From: Cryptomeria japonica
Taxonomy: Eukaryota; Streptophyta; Pinopsida; Cupressales; Cupressaceae
NCBI RefSeq assembly: GCF_030272615.1
Contig: NC_081410.1
Coordinates: forward strand, 115,765,140-115,829,139
Length of the DNA stretch: 64,000 bases
Direction of reading: 5' to 3'
In this document: positions 46,527 to 57,726 of the stretch, piece after piece
Position numbering within the stretch: position 1 is the stretch's first letter
Layout: each line of letters starts with the position of its first letter
Translations under genes and position numbers: made by a program
Notes under the pieces: model-generated
The model's input: the letters and a program-made list of their open reading frames with translations, nothing else
What the model was told of the DNA's origin: nothing
Databases searched by the model: none

Positions 46527-48821
46527 AAGTAGCAAATACTCCTCAAGTGGGGAAAGTTAAGCATGTGACCAATTATAGAAGGTGAAATGAGAATTTGATA
46601 CACACCAATCAATGTATAAACAATAGGGCTAAAGTGTAAAAGCAATAAGGAAGCAAAAAATAAAACGAAATTTAAGCTATATGTGCTAGAGTGATGCTCA
46701 TGTATCATTAAACAAAATTTGGAGGATTAACCTCATCCTCTAAAATATCCTCCTCATCCCAACAAAAGTCATCATACTTGATTTCATTTGGAATTGCCTC
46801 TTTTCTTCTTGTCTTTTTTGTTGTGTTTCATTAATGTAGTGTTCAAACTAAATGCCTTCGTATGAACAATAATGAATTTTCCAATAATGGAGTAGAAGAG
46901 TCTTTAGCCTTAGAATGTTGATTTAAAGAGAGAAAATGAGCTCTTTGAATTTGCAATAGGTGTCATAGAAGACATAGAAGCCAAAGAATCAATGGAAGTC
47001 ACTACAGGAGGAGGAGAATCATCATGAGAAGTCTGTGTTATCACGATGATTAAGAATTTCCATTCATCAAACACCTTGACTATTTTAGTCATATGGTAGA
47101 AAACATCAAGTGGTAGAAGACAATCCATAGAAGGATCTTATGCGAATGAAGATTCTTTTTAGTCTCCAAAGGTCTCCCATAGTTTGGTCCAAGGGTCATG
47201 ATGACACACAATGTGAGGAGTGAACATCATGATGTCAATATCAACATTACACAATTAATTACAAGACATTTTCAACCCTTTCACTCCATGCTCTAGCATT
47301 GAGTTTAGGGATAAGCCCATAAAGAATGGGCAAGAGTTTAATAGGTTGCCTTTTGTCTTTGTGCTATTTAATAATTTTTAGAAAGCTTGTGCATCAAAAT
47401 TATAAAATACTTGCTCTATTATGAAGTACATAGAAAAAAGCTCAATTAAAAAATTGCATGGGGAAGGAGCTTATATGTTCGAGACATAGCTTCCAAAAAT
47501 TAGGTGCAATGGACAAAATTTCAATGGTGCAACCTTCTTAGAGACTAAACTAGCAATATCAATAAATTTAGAGAGTCTATACCAAATAATTAAATTCAAA
47601 TAGGTTTAGTACATTAGCTAAAAGTATCACCATTTTATAAGGCTTCTTGATAAAGTTAACAAGGCTCTAGTTTTGCCAAGCTTACAAAGGCTATTGCGAA
47701 AAAATGTGGATTTTCTATTGAATATGGAATCGTACTAAATAGGTTTCATGGATGGGGTCTTGCGAAAGTTGGGAGCTATGCATATTAGGAGACAATAATT
47801 TTTTAAGGGGTTGTTGATTGGGTTAGGGCTGTGTAGGCTTATAGCAAGGATTGGGATGTTTTTATATAGTCTATAACCCTAATACAAAGGGGGACAGACC
47901 TATAGAAGGTGTGTAGACCTATGGAGTCTATGGCTTATTAGTTGTGACCTATACACCCAAGCTATGTGGCTTACATATGCCACTAGTAGCTTAAATGTGG
48001 GGCTTGTATGATGCCTCATAAATCTAATTAATTATTACTTTTTGGTAGGACAAATATTGCATTGAAATTTATTATAAAATGTAAAAAAAGTCTCACACCT
48101 CCATACATATTGAATAGGGGTGGTGCACATGTGATGCAAGAAGTATCTTCATAGATGTCAAGGAATATTTTACATGAGGGACAACTTTTTTTTCTTAGGA
48201 GCCAATAAAATGCTTCAATTTTGATGAATTGATAATTGATCTATGGATTTTTGGCCTTCTAAATGAGACGTCAAGGTTAAATTTGGCAAAATATGTTCTA
48301 AAATGATGCTCACTTATTGGATCTTGCAAGAACCTCCCAAATGATAAATCTTATAGTTTTAGCCTTTAATCTCTAATTTGGATGCAACAAAAGACAAAAT
48401 CCATTATCTCAGATGTTTTGGACTTAGTTATGAGCTTATATTTGCTCCATTGATCATTAAAATGCACTTGCGAACACAAGTTACAAAGAGAAACTGTTTA
48501 AAATCTGGCAATTCTATCAAATTCAATGCAAGAGGTGGATGTTCAATTTCCAAAAAAACTATGATCTCCAATGCTAAATTATCTTAAAAAAATTGACCCA
48601 ATGTTAGAGTCACCAATTGTCTCAATCTCTCAAGATCACTTGCAAAACCAAAAGATGCCTTTCAAGAGCAAAACATTTCCTAATTATGGACACAATGGAT
48701 TGATTTAGGATCAAAAGATTAAGTTTGGACACTAATATGTACATATGATGCCCTACTTATATAGGCAAGGTTGAGAGATAAGACTAACTAGGATTGTGAC
48801 AAGTGTCTTAATCTTATGCAT
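46527..48821. other. Intergenic stretch, no gene seen
   Basis: 2.3 kb with stops in all frames; the longest open frames (46910-47128 minus, 48378-48587 plus) have no recognised motif. No terminal repeats or target duplications bounding an element were found. Confidence 0.5.
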
Positions 48822-49369
48822 TGAGACAACTAATGATAAGATATGAAAATATTATAGGACACGTAGATGTTTCTAGAAAGATTCCTAACTCTCCAAGCAT
48901 GAACAAATAGATATTGTGCCTTGTTCATACTATAAAGGGAGAAATTGGATAGGAAACATCACTCTTCACACCAACAACCCTCCTTAAGTGCAACTTAAGG
49001 AGAATGTAAATAAATGCAAATACAAAAATGAAGATGATGATTATGGGTCCCTACTATTGAGGCAAGGATGATATCTATCTCAAGTATACAATAAAATTTT
49101 CCCCAATAAGAGGGAAAGTGAAAGACTATGTAGTCCCCCACAATGTGTAATCTCTTCAAGAAATGGTGAATGCTTGAAGACAAAACATGATCCAATGCCT
49201 TAAATATTTATTATTGAGACAACTAATGATAAGATATGAAAAGATTATATGACTCGGAGAAGTTTCTAGAAAGATTCGTAACTTTCCAAGCATGAACAAG
49301 TAGATATTGTTCCTTGTTCATACTATGAAGGGGGAAATTGGATAAGAAATAGCCCTGTTCACACCAACA
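48822..49369 (-). mobile_element. Miniature LTR element (TRIM-like), 548 bp
   Basis: Two direct repeats of 155 bp (48822-48976 and 49215-49369), TGAGACAAC...ACCAACA on the plus strand, flank 238 bp of noncoding DNA. On the minus strand each starts TGTTGGTGTGAA, close to the copia LTR start TGTTGGTGTAAA, and the inner flank of the left repeat reads TTGCACTTAAGGAGGGT, close to the polypurine region of the young copia. This points to a tiny copia derivative. No matching 5-bp target duplication and no clear primer site were found, so a simple segmental duplication remains possible. Confidence 0.55.
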
Positions 49370-49394
49370 ACCCAAGGCAAATGTAAATAAATGT

Positions 49395-50985
49395 TGTATG
49401 CCTTGAGGTGTGGAAGTCCTACAAATGAGAAACAAATCAAGCACACCAATGAAACATTATGTTAGAGGTTATAAATCATAAAACAAACAAATGAAACTAA
49501 ACTCTAAGCACGTCTCATTGTCCTCTATCTCCAAGGATTCGTTAGATTCAAGGTGGCTCTCAGCTTGGAAGAGCACCTGATCTTGGAATGACTACTCAAA
49601 GAACAAGAGATAGTGTATGATTTAAGATCTAAACGAATGCAACTAAGATCTTAGTGATGAGCTAATGATATGCAAAACTAGAGATTTAGTTAGCATGAGA
49701 ATGATATGAAGATGATATGGAACTAGCATTATATATTAAGACATGATATGCAAAAACATGATATGAAATCTATGCTATGATGCTTACTGCAATGATCTCA
49801 AAGAGAGACTAAAATGTTAAATGCTATGTGACTATAGTGTAGATCCATTAAAACTTGGATCCTTAAAATGGAGGAAATGGGGCTCTATTTATAGAATAAA
49901 TGATCAAATGAATGGTCAAGATTGAGAAATCTTAACAAGGGTCAGGATTGAAAGTTAGTCAATCCATGTGGGGTTTTCAATCCAATCCTAGGTTGACAAA
50001 TGTCACCCTGAGGAGGCTTGAGAGGATATGTAAGAAGCATTAAATGCCTGAGAAGTCACAATGGTTACTTTAGGAGATAAGGTTATGATTGAGTTAGTGG
50101 ATAACCTGTGGATAAAGCTTTTACCCAAGGGGTAAACACTTGTGCAAATGTTAATGGGATAATCATGGTCAAAACAATGAGTGCTTGATGAGATCCCTGG
50201 GTTAGATGAGGGTTGAGCTAGAGGGAAAATCTCTAACCATGGGTGAAAGTTGGATTAACCATTAATGGTTAAGAAGACTCAGGAGACAAATTTGTAAGAG
50301 CCTTACAAATTTGGGGAACTCAACAAGTTAACTTGTTGAAGAGATAAAGTCTTTAATGCATTTAGAAGACTTTCTTCCAAATCTGGAGAAGTGACTTCCC
50401 CAATTTTAGGGATGTGACATGGTAGAAGGATTAAGGCTAGTTAAGTGAGATTAGAGGGGTTCTAGAAGAATGCTTAGGATGCAAGTGGGCGATATTGAGA
50501 TTTTAATTAAAATAAAATGTTTTATTTCAATTAAATGGACGCATCTTGCATTTGTAGGAACGTGCAAGTGGGTGGGGGGTGAGGGGTACAAGGATGATTT
50601 TAATTAAATGTAAATTTAATTAAAATGGTGAAAAGTGGATTTAATTAAATAAATAGAATTTATTTAATTAATGGATAGAAAGGGGAATTAATCAAATATT
50701 CCATTTTGATTAATAGTGGGTCTAGAAGAAGAAGGGATATATTAAATAAACCTTAGTTTAATTAATAGGTGGATAAATGTTAATTAAACAAATAAAATTT
50801 ATTTAATTAAGTGTGCAAGTTTTAAGCGTGTACATTTTGCCCCTCTTTGAAGTGGTGTGTGACCACATGTTGATTCAAAGAAAAATCGCTCGATATGTTG
50901 CCAAAATTTTTTATTTTGATGTCATCGCCTAATTTTTTGATATAATGCCTCAAATATTGATTTGGATGTCGATATGATGATGATG
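49395..50985 (+). repeat. Left giant LTR, part 1
   Basis: It aligns closely with 61157 to about 62755. It holds a TATA-like CTATTTATAG at 49885 in the same context as in the right copy (61677), and a run of AT-rich inverted repeats (50505-50820, for example TTTAATTAAATAAATAGAAT followed by its near complement). Interrupted at 50986 by N2. Confidence 0.8.
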
Positions 50986-51840
50986 TACACCAACTGGTAT
51001 ACTAGTACATACAGAATTGAAAGAAGTAAAGCAACCAATAAGTCAATCACAAAAATGAGAACCATAACAAACAAAATTATACGTGGAAAACCTCAAAGAG
51101 GAAAAACCACGGTGGGATTTGTGACCCACAATATCAATCCATTGGCCATATGAAGAGATATTACAAAATATAAGGGGTTTGCACTTGTAGGAAAGCTTAC
51201 AACCTAGAGCACACTGCTCAATTACAAAAGGAGCCTCACTAAATACATATAAATCCAGACTACAATCTAGATAAGTGTTGAACTGCTAAGATAACATCTT
51301 CTATGCTAGAATACAGTTCCGGTTTAAACTCTGCCTGTTCCGGTATGAAATCGTAAACCCTTTACTGGAATAACCCTTACATGAATTTCCTCACATACAT
51401 AATCTCTTTGATATATTTCACATCATATTACATTCACATATCCATAATCTTTTATTATATGTCCATGTATATCAAAATGATCTAATCCAACTGACCTATA
51501 TACCCTATACAACTTATCATGCCTTATGTCGGCTTACAAAGATATATACAATATTAAATTACATGTCGACCAGATAACATAAATGCATAAATATTAAAAC
51601 CAGTTGTCGATGCCGGATCCAAGAGATGTCGGCCTCCAATACCAATAACCATATTCTAAACCATACCGACCTGCATTGTCGGTGACCAAAGAAATCCTTC
51701 TATCCTTTTGGTGCCGGTGTAGTGTCTGTGAAGTGCCTGTTGGTACACAAATGAACCAAAACATGAAGCCATAACACAATACCATGTTGCCATCAATGAC
51801 AACATAGTGAAACCAACCAATTGAGTGTCAATTGCCAACA
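50986..51840 (-). repeat. N2 3' LTR, terminally truncated
   Basis: It aligns with 56867-57726. The part matching 56785-56866, plus a few bases of the host LTR next to it, is missing. It ends ...TTGCCAACA on the plus strand. Confidence 0.88.
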
Positions 51841-51855
51841 ATCTCCCCCTTTGGC
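51841..51855 (-). promoter_or_regulatory. N2 polypurine tract
   Basis: The minus strand reads TGCCAAAGGGGGAGAT immediately before TGTTGGC, the LTR start. This AAAGGGGGAG form is characteristic of plant copia elements, notably Sirevirus types. Confidence 0.88.
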
Positions 51856-52066
51856 ATTGATGGCAACACTCATGTGAAAAATGGTCAAGGTTTCATCTGT
51901 CGGTTTTATCCTACCTACTCCCCCTGAACTGAATATTCATTAATGCAAAATACTCCACATCTCCATATCTCCATAACTCCCCCTAATGTATACAACTCTT
52001 TCTATTTTTCACATCTATACCACTCCCCCTTTGACATCAATGCCATCAAAAATTCTAAAAAGAATG

Positions 52067-55000
52067 TCAAAGATTCAAAAAATTGTACACTGAATATCCC
52101 AAAATACCTAACGGGAGCTTAACAAATTTCAAAATTTTCAGATAAGCCTTCTCCAATAGCTCAAGACAAGTATCCCAACCTGTTTTGAAAGTGTCGTAAA
52201 TGGATACAAGTCCATTTAGTATATGTGAAAATGACTCTTTCTCATTTACCTCTACCGATGTGGGCTTTCCTAGCATATCCATACATTCTTTCTTATGTAC
52301 ACTGAGTGAATCCAACCGGGGACTCACCAAGCCTCTCAGACTTCTGGCTCTTCTTATAATTTTGTCTCTTTCCTTCTCAAGAACAGAAATTTGGTTTTCC
52401 AAAATCAAAATTTGAGCATCAATTGATGTAGTCAATGAAATCAATTTGTCAAAAGAATTAGCTATATTTGCAATTTTCTCTTGAAGTTCTTTTATATTCT
52501 TATTCACATTAGCTGTAAGTATATCAGTGTTACAATATACCCTCTAAATATTTGTGCATTGTTTTAAGGAACTTTCTATTAGTTTCAGCTTCTCATCAAT
52601 CTTCTTCTTCTCAGATTCAATTACCTGATCAATTGCATCTCTCTTAGCCTGAGCAAACCTATCCAATGCTTGCCGATTTGAAATCTGCTATAAGGATTGA
52701 AAATCCTTTGAAATATGCTCAATATTAATCTAAAGATTTTTAGATGGGCTCGCTTCATTGTCAATCTTAAACTCCGGGACTAGTCTGTGTAAAAAAGTGA
52801 TTGATTGATCAATAATCCCTTTGTCTTTAGATCCCTCCTTCATTAATTTTTTAATTTTTGTGCTGCCATCATTATGAGTTTAGTAGGACTCATCTTTGTT
52901 ATGTTTTTCTTTTCAACTTGTGAGGTGTCAATTGACAACAATGATGTACCAACTACCGGTTCCCTGGCAGATTCCCTCTTAAGATTTATCCTTTATAACA
53001 TTCTCACTTGCACCGGTGGCTTCGCCATTTGGTGCAGTCTGTGTAACTACCGGTTCTTCTGTAGGAACTGCAACCTCAACCTATACATTTGTATTCGGAG
53101 GACTGTTATCCTCAATATTAGTATCATGTACAACATTAACTTGTTCTGTTTTTGTATTAACCAGTATCTCAATATTACATCTGTATCAACCGGGGGCTTA
53201 ATTTCCATTATCTTAATATTTTTCAAAACTGAGGGTGAAGTACTCATAATTCCCTTTCCTTTTCCTTCAACCAGGGTATCTACAGTGTTTGTCTTGGTTT
53301 CCGGTGAAGTAAAGAATCCGCTGTTCTATCCAAGGAATTTAACCCATGCTTTTTTGAGTCTCCTTTATTATTTCATTTACCCTTCCTAGCATCAAACTAG
53401 TTATTCTATGTTTGCTATTAAAGACTTTTCTATCTGCCACCTCAAGTGTCTTTTCTATTTCATTTGGAGCAATAGTAACATAAACAAATAATAGCTCTTG
53501 AATTTTAATATGCTTATCTTCTTGCATAGCTGACAGTCTTCTAGCATCTAACATATTATACAACTTAGCTAATATTTCATTTTCAATTTCTATTAAGGCT
53601 TTCTTGTAAATATCCAAGTATAATAAGACTTCTTCCTCTACCTCTCTTTGTTCATCCTCCTCTAAGTGTTCATAATAGAACATGTTGAATAGTAGTATCA
53701 ATGTCATTCTTCTTCTTCCTCTTTGCAGTACCAGATGCAGCTGAAGTGGTTACTTTTAGTGCTTTCTTCTTTGCCGGTATTTTGAGTGTAACCTTCCTAA
53801 CCGGTCGCTTTGTAGCTTCAACCTTTGTTTCCTCTGTCTTCTTCCTTACAACCCTCTTGAATTTCGACGGTGTGTCATCCTCAGATTTAGACTCTGCAGT
53901 AACATGCTCAATGTGTACTTCTGGATTCTTCCTCTTTTTGCCTTTCTTCGGGACAACATCAATTAATGCTTTGATGTCTTGTGAGACCTTCTCCACAAAT
54001 TTGCTAGCCTTTCCTTCCTGCTTCTCTCTTTTCTTCCGGTTGAACTTTGTTTCAACCTGATGTGTTTTCTGTTGTGCAGTACTACTTGGCTTCTCTGTCT
54101 CATCAATAGGTGCATCAATCAACATTTTTGCACAGGCATCGAGAATCTGTGCATCCTCCTCATAGCCCATTTCCTCAATCCAAATCTTTCGTGGCTTAAC
54201 TGCATCCGTAAGTGTTTCATCCTTCTTCACCATGAAGCATACGTCGGTTGAATATTTTTCTACAGTATGCTCAGGTACCCTTACCCTAGACATCATACAT
54301 TTCTGAAATGCCTTGAAAAATCCCCAAACTTTATCATCTCTCTGACTTATTAAAGCAACAATTGACTGTTTCAATTGTCTCCCTACCGGGATGTCAAATG
54401 CCCATTGCCTTTTACCAGAACCGAGTGTATCATTCATGAAATATAACATCAAGCAAACTATCAAGTTGCCATACCAGAAGGTTTCCTTCTTTTCTCCCTT
54501 AATCTTCCCTAGGTTTATTAACAACTCATCTAGCATCCAACCACATAGATCCAATTTCACATTATCTCTCATCATTTTGTATGCAACTAAAATGTAGGAA
54601 CTGGAAACAGAATTCAGTCTGTTTGACTGAGTTACCTTATACCCAATGATCATGCTACCAAATCTAATGTCAGTGTTGGTAATAGTGCTCACTCTCATAG
54701 ACCTCCTGTGAGATGTCGCGTCGGTGATCTTGTTCACGAAATCATTCGAAACCTTCTTGTCTGGATGTTGCCCAATTGATGGTAAATCAATGATTGATCG
54801 GATGACTTCCATGGTGATCTTGTAAGGTCTGTCTAACCATATAAATTCTCCATGTACTATGCTCAAAACATACCTAATTATCTCATCTTCAAATTCCAGA
54901 ATATCCAGAATACCGGTAAACCCTAAGTCTTCAATATGCTTGTATGTCAGTTTGATCTTTCCAGATTCTCCCATCAGCTCACTCATATACATACCCTTAA

Positions 55001-55217
55001 TTTCAGAAGTTCCCAAGTCCTCAATGTGACAGTGAATATATGCCCTAACATCTTCTACATGGACAACTCCCTCTGGAACACAAGAAAATGCTCCAACTAA
55101 ATCTTCCAGGGTAGCCACATGTGGATACCACTTGAAAATTGGCCTGAGACGGTCCTTGACCTCTACTACAGTCGGGTTTACAACAAAAATAGGAATAGAT
55201 GATGATCCTGCTTCCAT
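52067..55217 (-). pseudogene. N2 gene B: large protein of unknown function
   Basis: Start chosen at the Met at 55217 (MEAGSSSIPIFVV), which matches the N1 start; the frame is open a further 21 codons upstream. It then stays open for 515 codons to 53670. Residues about 1-380 form a helix-rich domain with blocks shared with N1 (HVEDVRAYIHCHIEDLG, FGSMIIGYKV, LMLYFMNDTLGSGKRQWAFD, CFMVKKDET). Residues 400-515 are Lys-rich with nuclear-localisation-like clusters (KKGKKRK, RKKKND). A frameshift near 53690 leads to a charged helical part (53339-53707) and, after more breaks, a coiled-coil C-terminus (52067-52507). Function unknown. It might correspond to the extra envelope-like ORF of Sireviruses, but no signal peptide or membrane segment was seen. 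Confidence 0.8.
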
Positions 55218-55589
55218 GTTTAAAGATAAATACCCTTTGATTGCTCTCGGTGAAAACCTCCAACAAATTCTTCCAGACATCGGTGAAATCGCTCAAGAAG
55301 AATTCTGATTGCTCTGAATTGCCTTTGATCGCTCATAGCCACTCTTAATTGCTCTAAAGTTGCTCTTAATGCAAGGTGATCAATAATGAAGTCAATTTGA
55401 ACTTTTAACCTCCATGAAAAACTCTAATCTTCCATTGATATAAATGACTGTTGGTGAAAGATACTGGATCTCGCACAGAATATATCCATGTCGGATAATC
55501 ATCTCCAATATCTGGAACATCTTCGAGAACCTCTTCCCGGGGCATATGCAACATCTTCATGAATTTTGCCTAGCCCTAAGGCATCTGCC

Positions 55590-56703
55590 TCAATTATCGG
55601 ATGAGCTACCTGCCAGTGCAGGAGCAACCTCCTCTGCCGGATAAGTAACCGTGACATTTCCATCTGATGATTGTTCTTTAGTCTTCCTAACCCATCTCTG
55701 AAAATGATCTTGTTGGATTTCACTAACCTTCTCTTTTCCTTTCTCATTTGATCCTCTATTATCAACTGGTGAATTTATGCTTCTACAAAATTTAGCAATA
55801 TGTCCGACCTCATTACATGCATAACATGTAACATTATTCCTTCGAATTAATTTTCTAAAATAAGTGAAATTTCTTGACCTACACTGATTAGCCATATGTC
55901 CAATTTTTCCACATGCATAGCATTTAACATTCATTCTGCAATCCTTTGTCTTATGACCATATTTATTGCATTTAGAACAATAACCAAGAGCAGAATCAGG
56001 GTTCTGATTTGCTCTATTTCTACATTGTCTAGCCATGTGACCAAATCTATTGCAAACAAAACATCTTGCATTAAACTTATAAGCATTAAATTGCCTTACC
56101 TGTGCCTTATGGTTTTGATCTTCATTAGTAGTACCAGAACTCTGTCCTTGCTCAAATCCAAGTCCACTGGAATTTAATCTGCCTTTGTCTCTTCAATAAC
56201 TCATCTAGCTGTGCTAAGCTAATCTTGAATTTTTCTTTATACTCACTTGCAGTAGTTAGATCTTCTCTCAAAATTATCATTTGTCTCTAAAGTTCTTGTT
56301 CATTACTCTGGGATTGTATTAAATCAATTCTCAACATATCATTTTCATGAACCAACCTACCACATTCTTCAAATTTGTTCTTCAGGGATACAACAAGATT
56401 TTATTCCTTTTTCTTTCCAAACTCAATCTCCTTAGACATTCTCATAGTTATAACTTGCATTTCATTTTTCATAACCATGTTCTTCTGACTCAATTTTTGA
56501 CATTGCTCCTTAAGTGCATCTTTCTCTTCATCATCCCGACGTTGCAAAAGTTCCTTCCTCCTAGCTTGAACATATGATAGCCTCTCTTGTAGGACAAGAA
56601 TGAATTCCTTAGCAGAATTGAATTCATATTGTAGCTTTAAGTTCTTCAACCTTTCAACATCATAATCTTCAAGTTCCATCTCAAGTTGCTTCTCCAAAGC
56701 CAT
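55590..56703 (-). pseudogene. N2 gene A: Gag-like coiled-coil, four-CCHC protein
   Basis: It starts MALEKQLEMELEDYDVERLK at 56703. About 190 codons of charged heptad-type sequence follow, with stops at 56401 and about 56296, then a frameshift near 56190. The second half carries CFVCNRFGHMARQC, CSKCNKYGHKTKDC, CYACGKIGHMANQC and CYACNEVGHIAKFC, all four with intact CCHC ligands, and a charged tail ending at 55590. It aligns with N1 gene A block by block, including the VRQ-NAYKFN lead-in to the first knuckle. A Gag-like RNA-packaging role is inferred from domain order and position after the primer site. Confidence 0.85.
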
Positions 56704-56769
56704 GTTAATGGATTCTGGATTCCGGATTCCGGATCTTCCTCAAGCTGTTAAACTTCCTCCAAGGCACAA

Positions 56770-56782
56770 GACTCTGATACCA
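56770..56782 (-). promoter_or_regulatory. N2 primer-binding site
   Basis: The minus strand reads TGGTATCAGAGTC two bases after the 5' LTR end, a match of 11 consecutive bases to the plant tRNA-iMet primer site. Confidence 0.93.
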
Positions 56783-56784
56783 AT

Positions 56785-57726
56785 TGTTAGAATCCAATAA
56801 CACTGAGAGGGGGGGTGAATAAGTGTTATACCAGAATGATTAATTTTAGCCTTATTAAAACATGCATACACCAACCGGTATACCAGTACATACAAAATTG
56901 AAAGAAGTAAAGCGACCAATAAGCCAATCACAAAAATGAGACCCATAACACAAAAAATTATACGTGGAAAACCTCAAAGAGGAAAACCACGGTGAGATTT
57001 GTGACCTACAATATCAATCCACTGGCCATATGAAGGGATATTACAAAATATGAGGGGCCTGCACTTGCAAGAAGGCTTACAACCTAGAGCACACTGCTCA
57101 ATCACAAAAGGAGCCTCATTGACTACATATAAATCCAGACTACAATCCGGAGAAGTGTTGAACTGCTAAGATAACATCTTCTATGCCGGAATACAGTTCT
57201 AGTTTAAGCTTTGTCTGTTTCGGCCTGAAACCCTAAACCCTTTATTGGAATAACCCTTACATGAATTTCCTCACACACATAATCTCTCTAATATATTTCG
57301 CATCATATTACATTCGCATATCCATAATCTCCTATTATATGTCCATGTATATAAAAATCATCTAATCCAACTGATCTATATACCATATACAACTTATCAT
57401 GCCTTATGTCGGCTTACAAAGATATAGACAATATTAAATTACATATCGGCCAGATAACATAAATGCATAAATATTAAAACCAATTGCCGATGCCAGATCC
57501 AAGAGATGTCGACATCCAATATTGATAACCATATTCTAAACCATGTTGGCCTGCATTGCTGGTGACTAAAGAAATCCTTCTGTCCTGCTAGTGCCAGTGA
57601 CGATGTAGTGATTGTGAAGTGTCTGTCGGTACACAACTGAACCAAAACATGAAGCCGAAACACAATACCATGTTGGCATCAATGACAACATAGTGAAACC
57701 AACCAATTGAGTGTCAAATGCGAACA
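56785..57726 (-). repeat. N2 5' LTR
   Basis: 942 bp, TGTTAGAATCC...CGAACA on the plus strand. The end has a C-to-G change relative to the CCAACA of the other copies. Confidence 0.9.

Larger units (their letters stand above)
50986..57726 (-). mobile_element. N2: second pol-less LTR retrotransposon
   Basis: 6.7 kb, on the minus strand. The 5' LTR is 56785-57726 (942 bp) and the 3' LTR 50986-51840, which lacks the terminal 82 bp. The interior repeats the plan of N1: primer site, coiled-coil four-CCHC gene A, a gap of about 370 bp, large gene B, purine tract, and no enzyme domain. Both LTRs start TGTTAGAATC like those of N1 but are otherwise well diverged. By eye the two N2 LTRs differ at about one base in ten. 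It is nested in the left LTR of the large element. The missing LTR end and the absence of a target duplication point to a deletion across the left junction. Confidence 0.87.
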
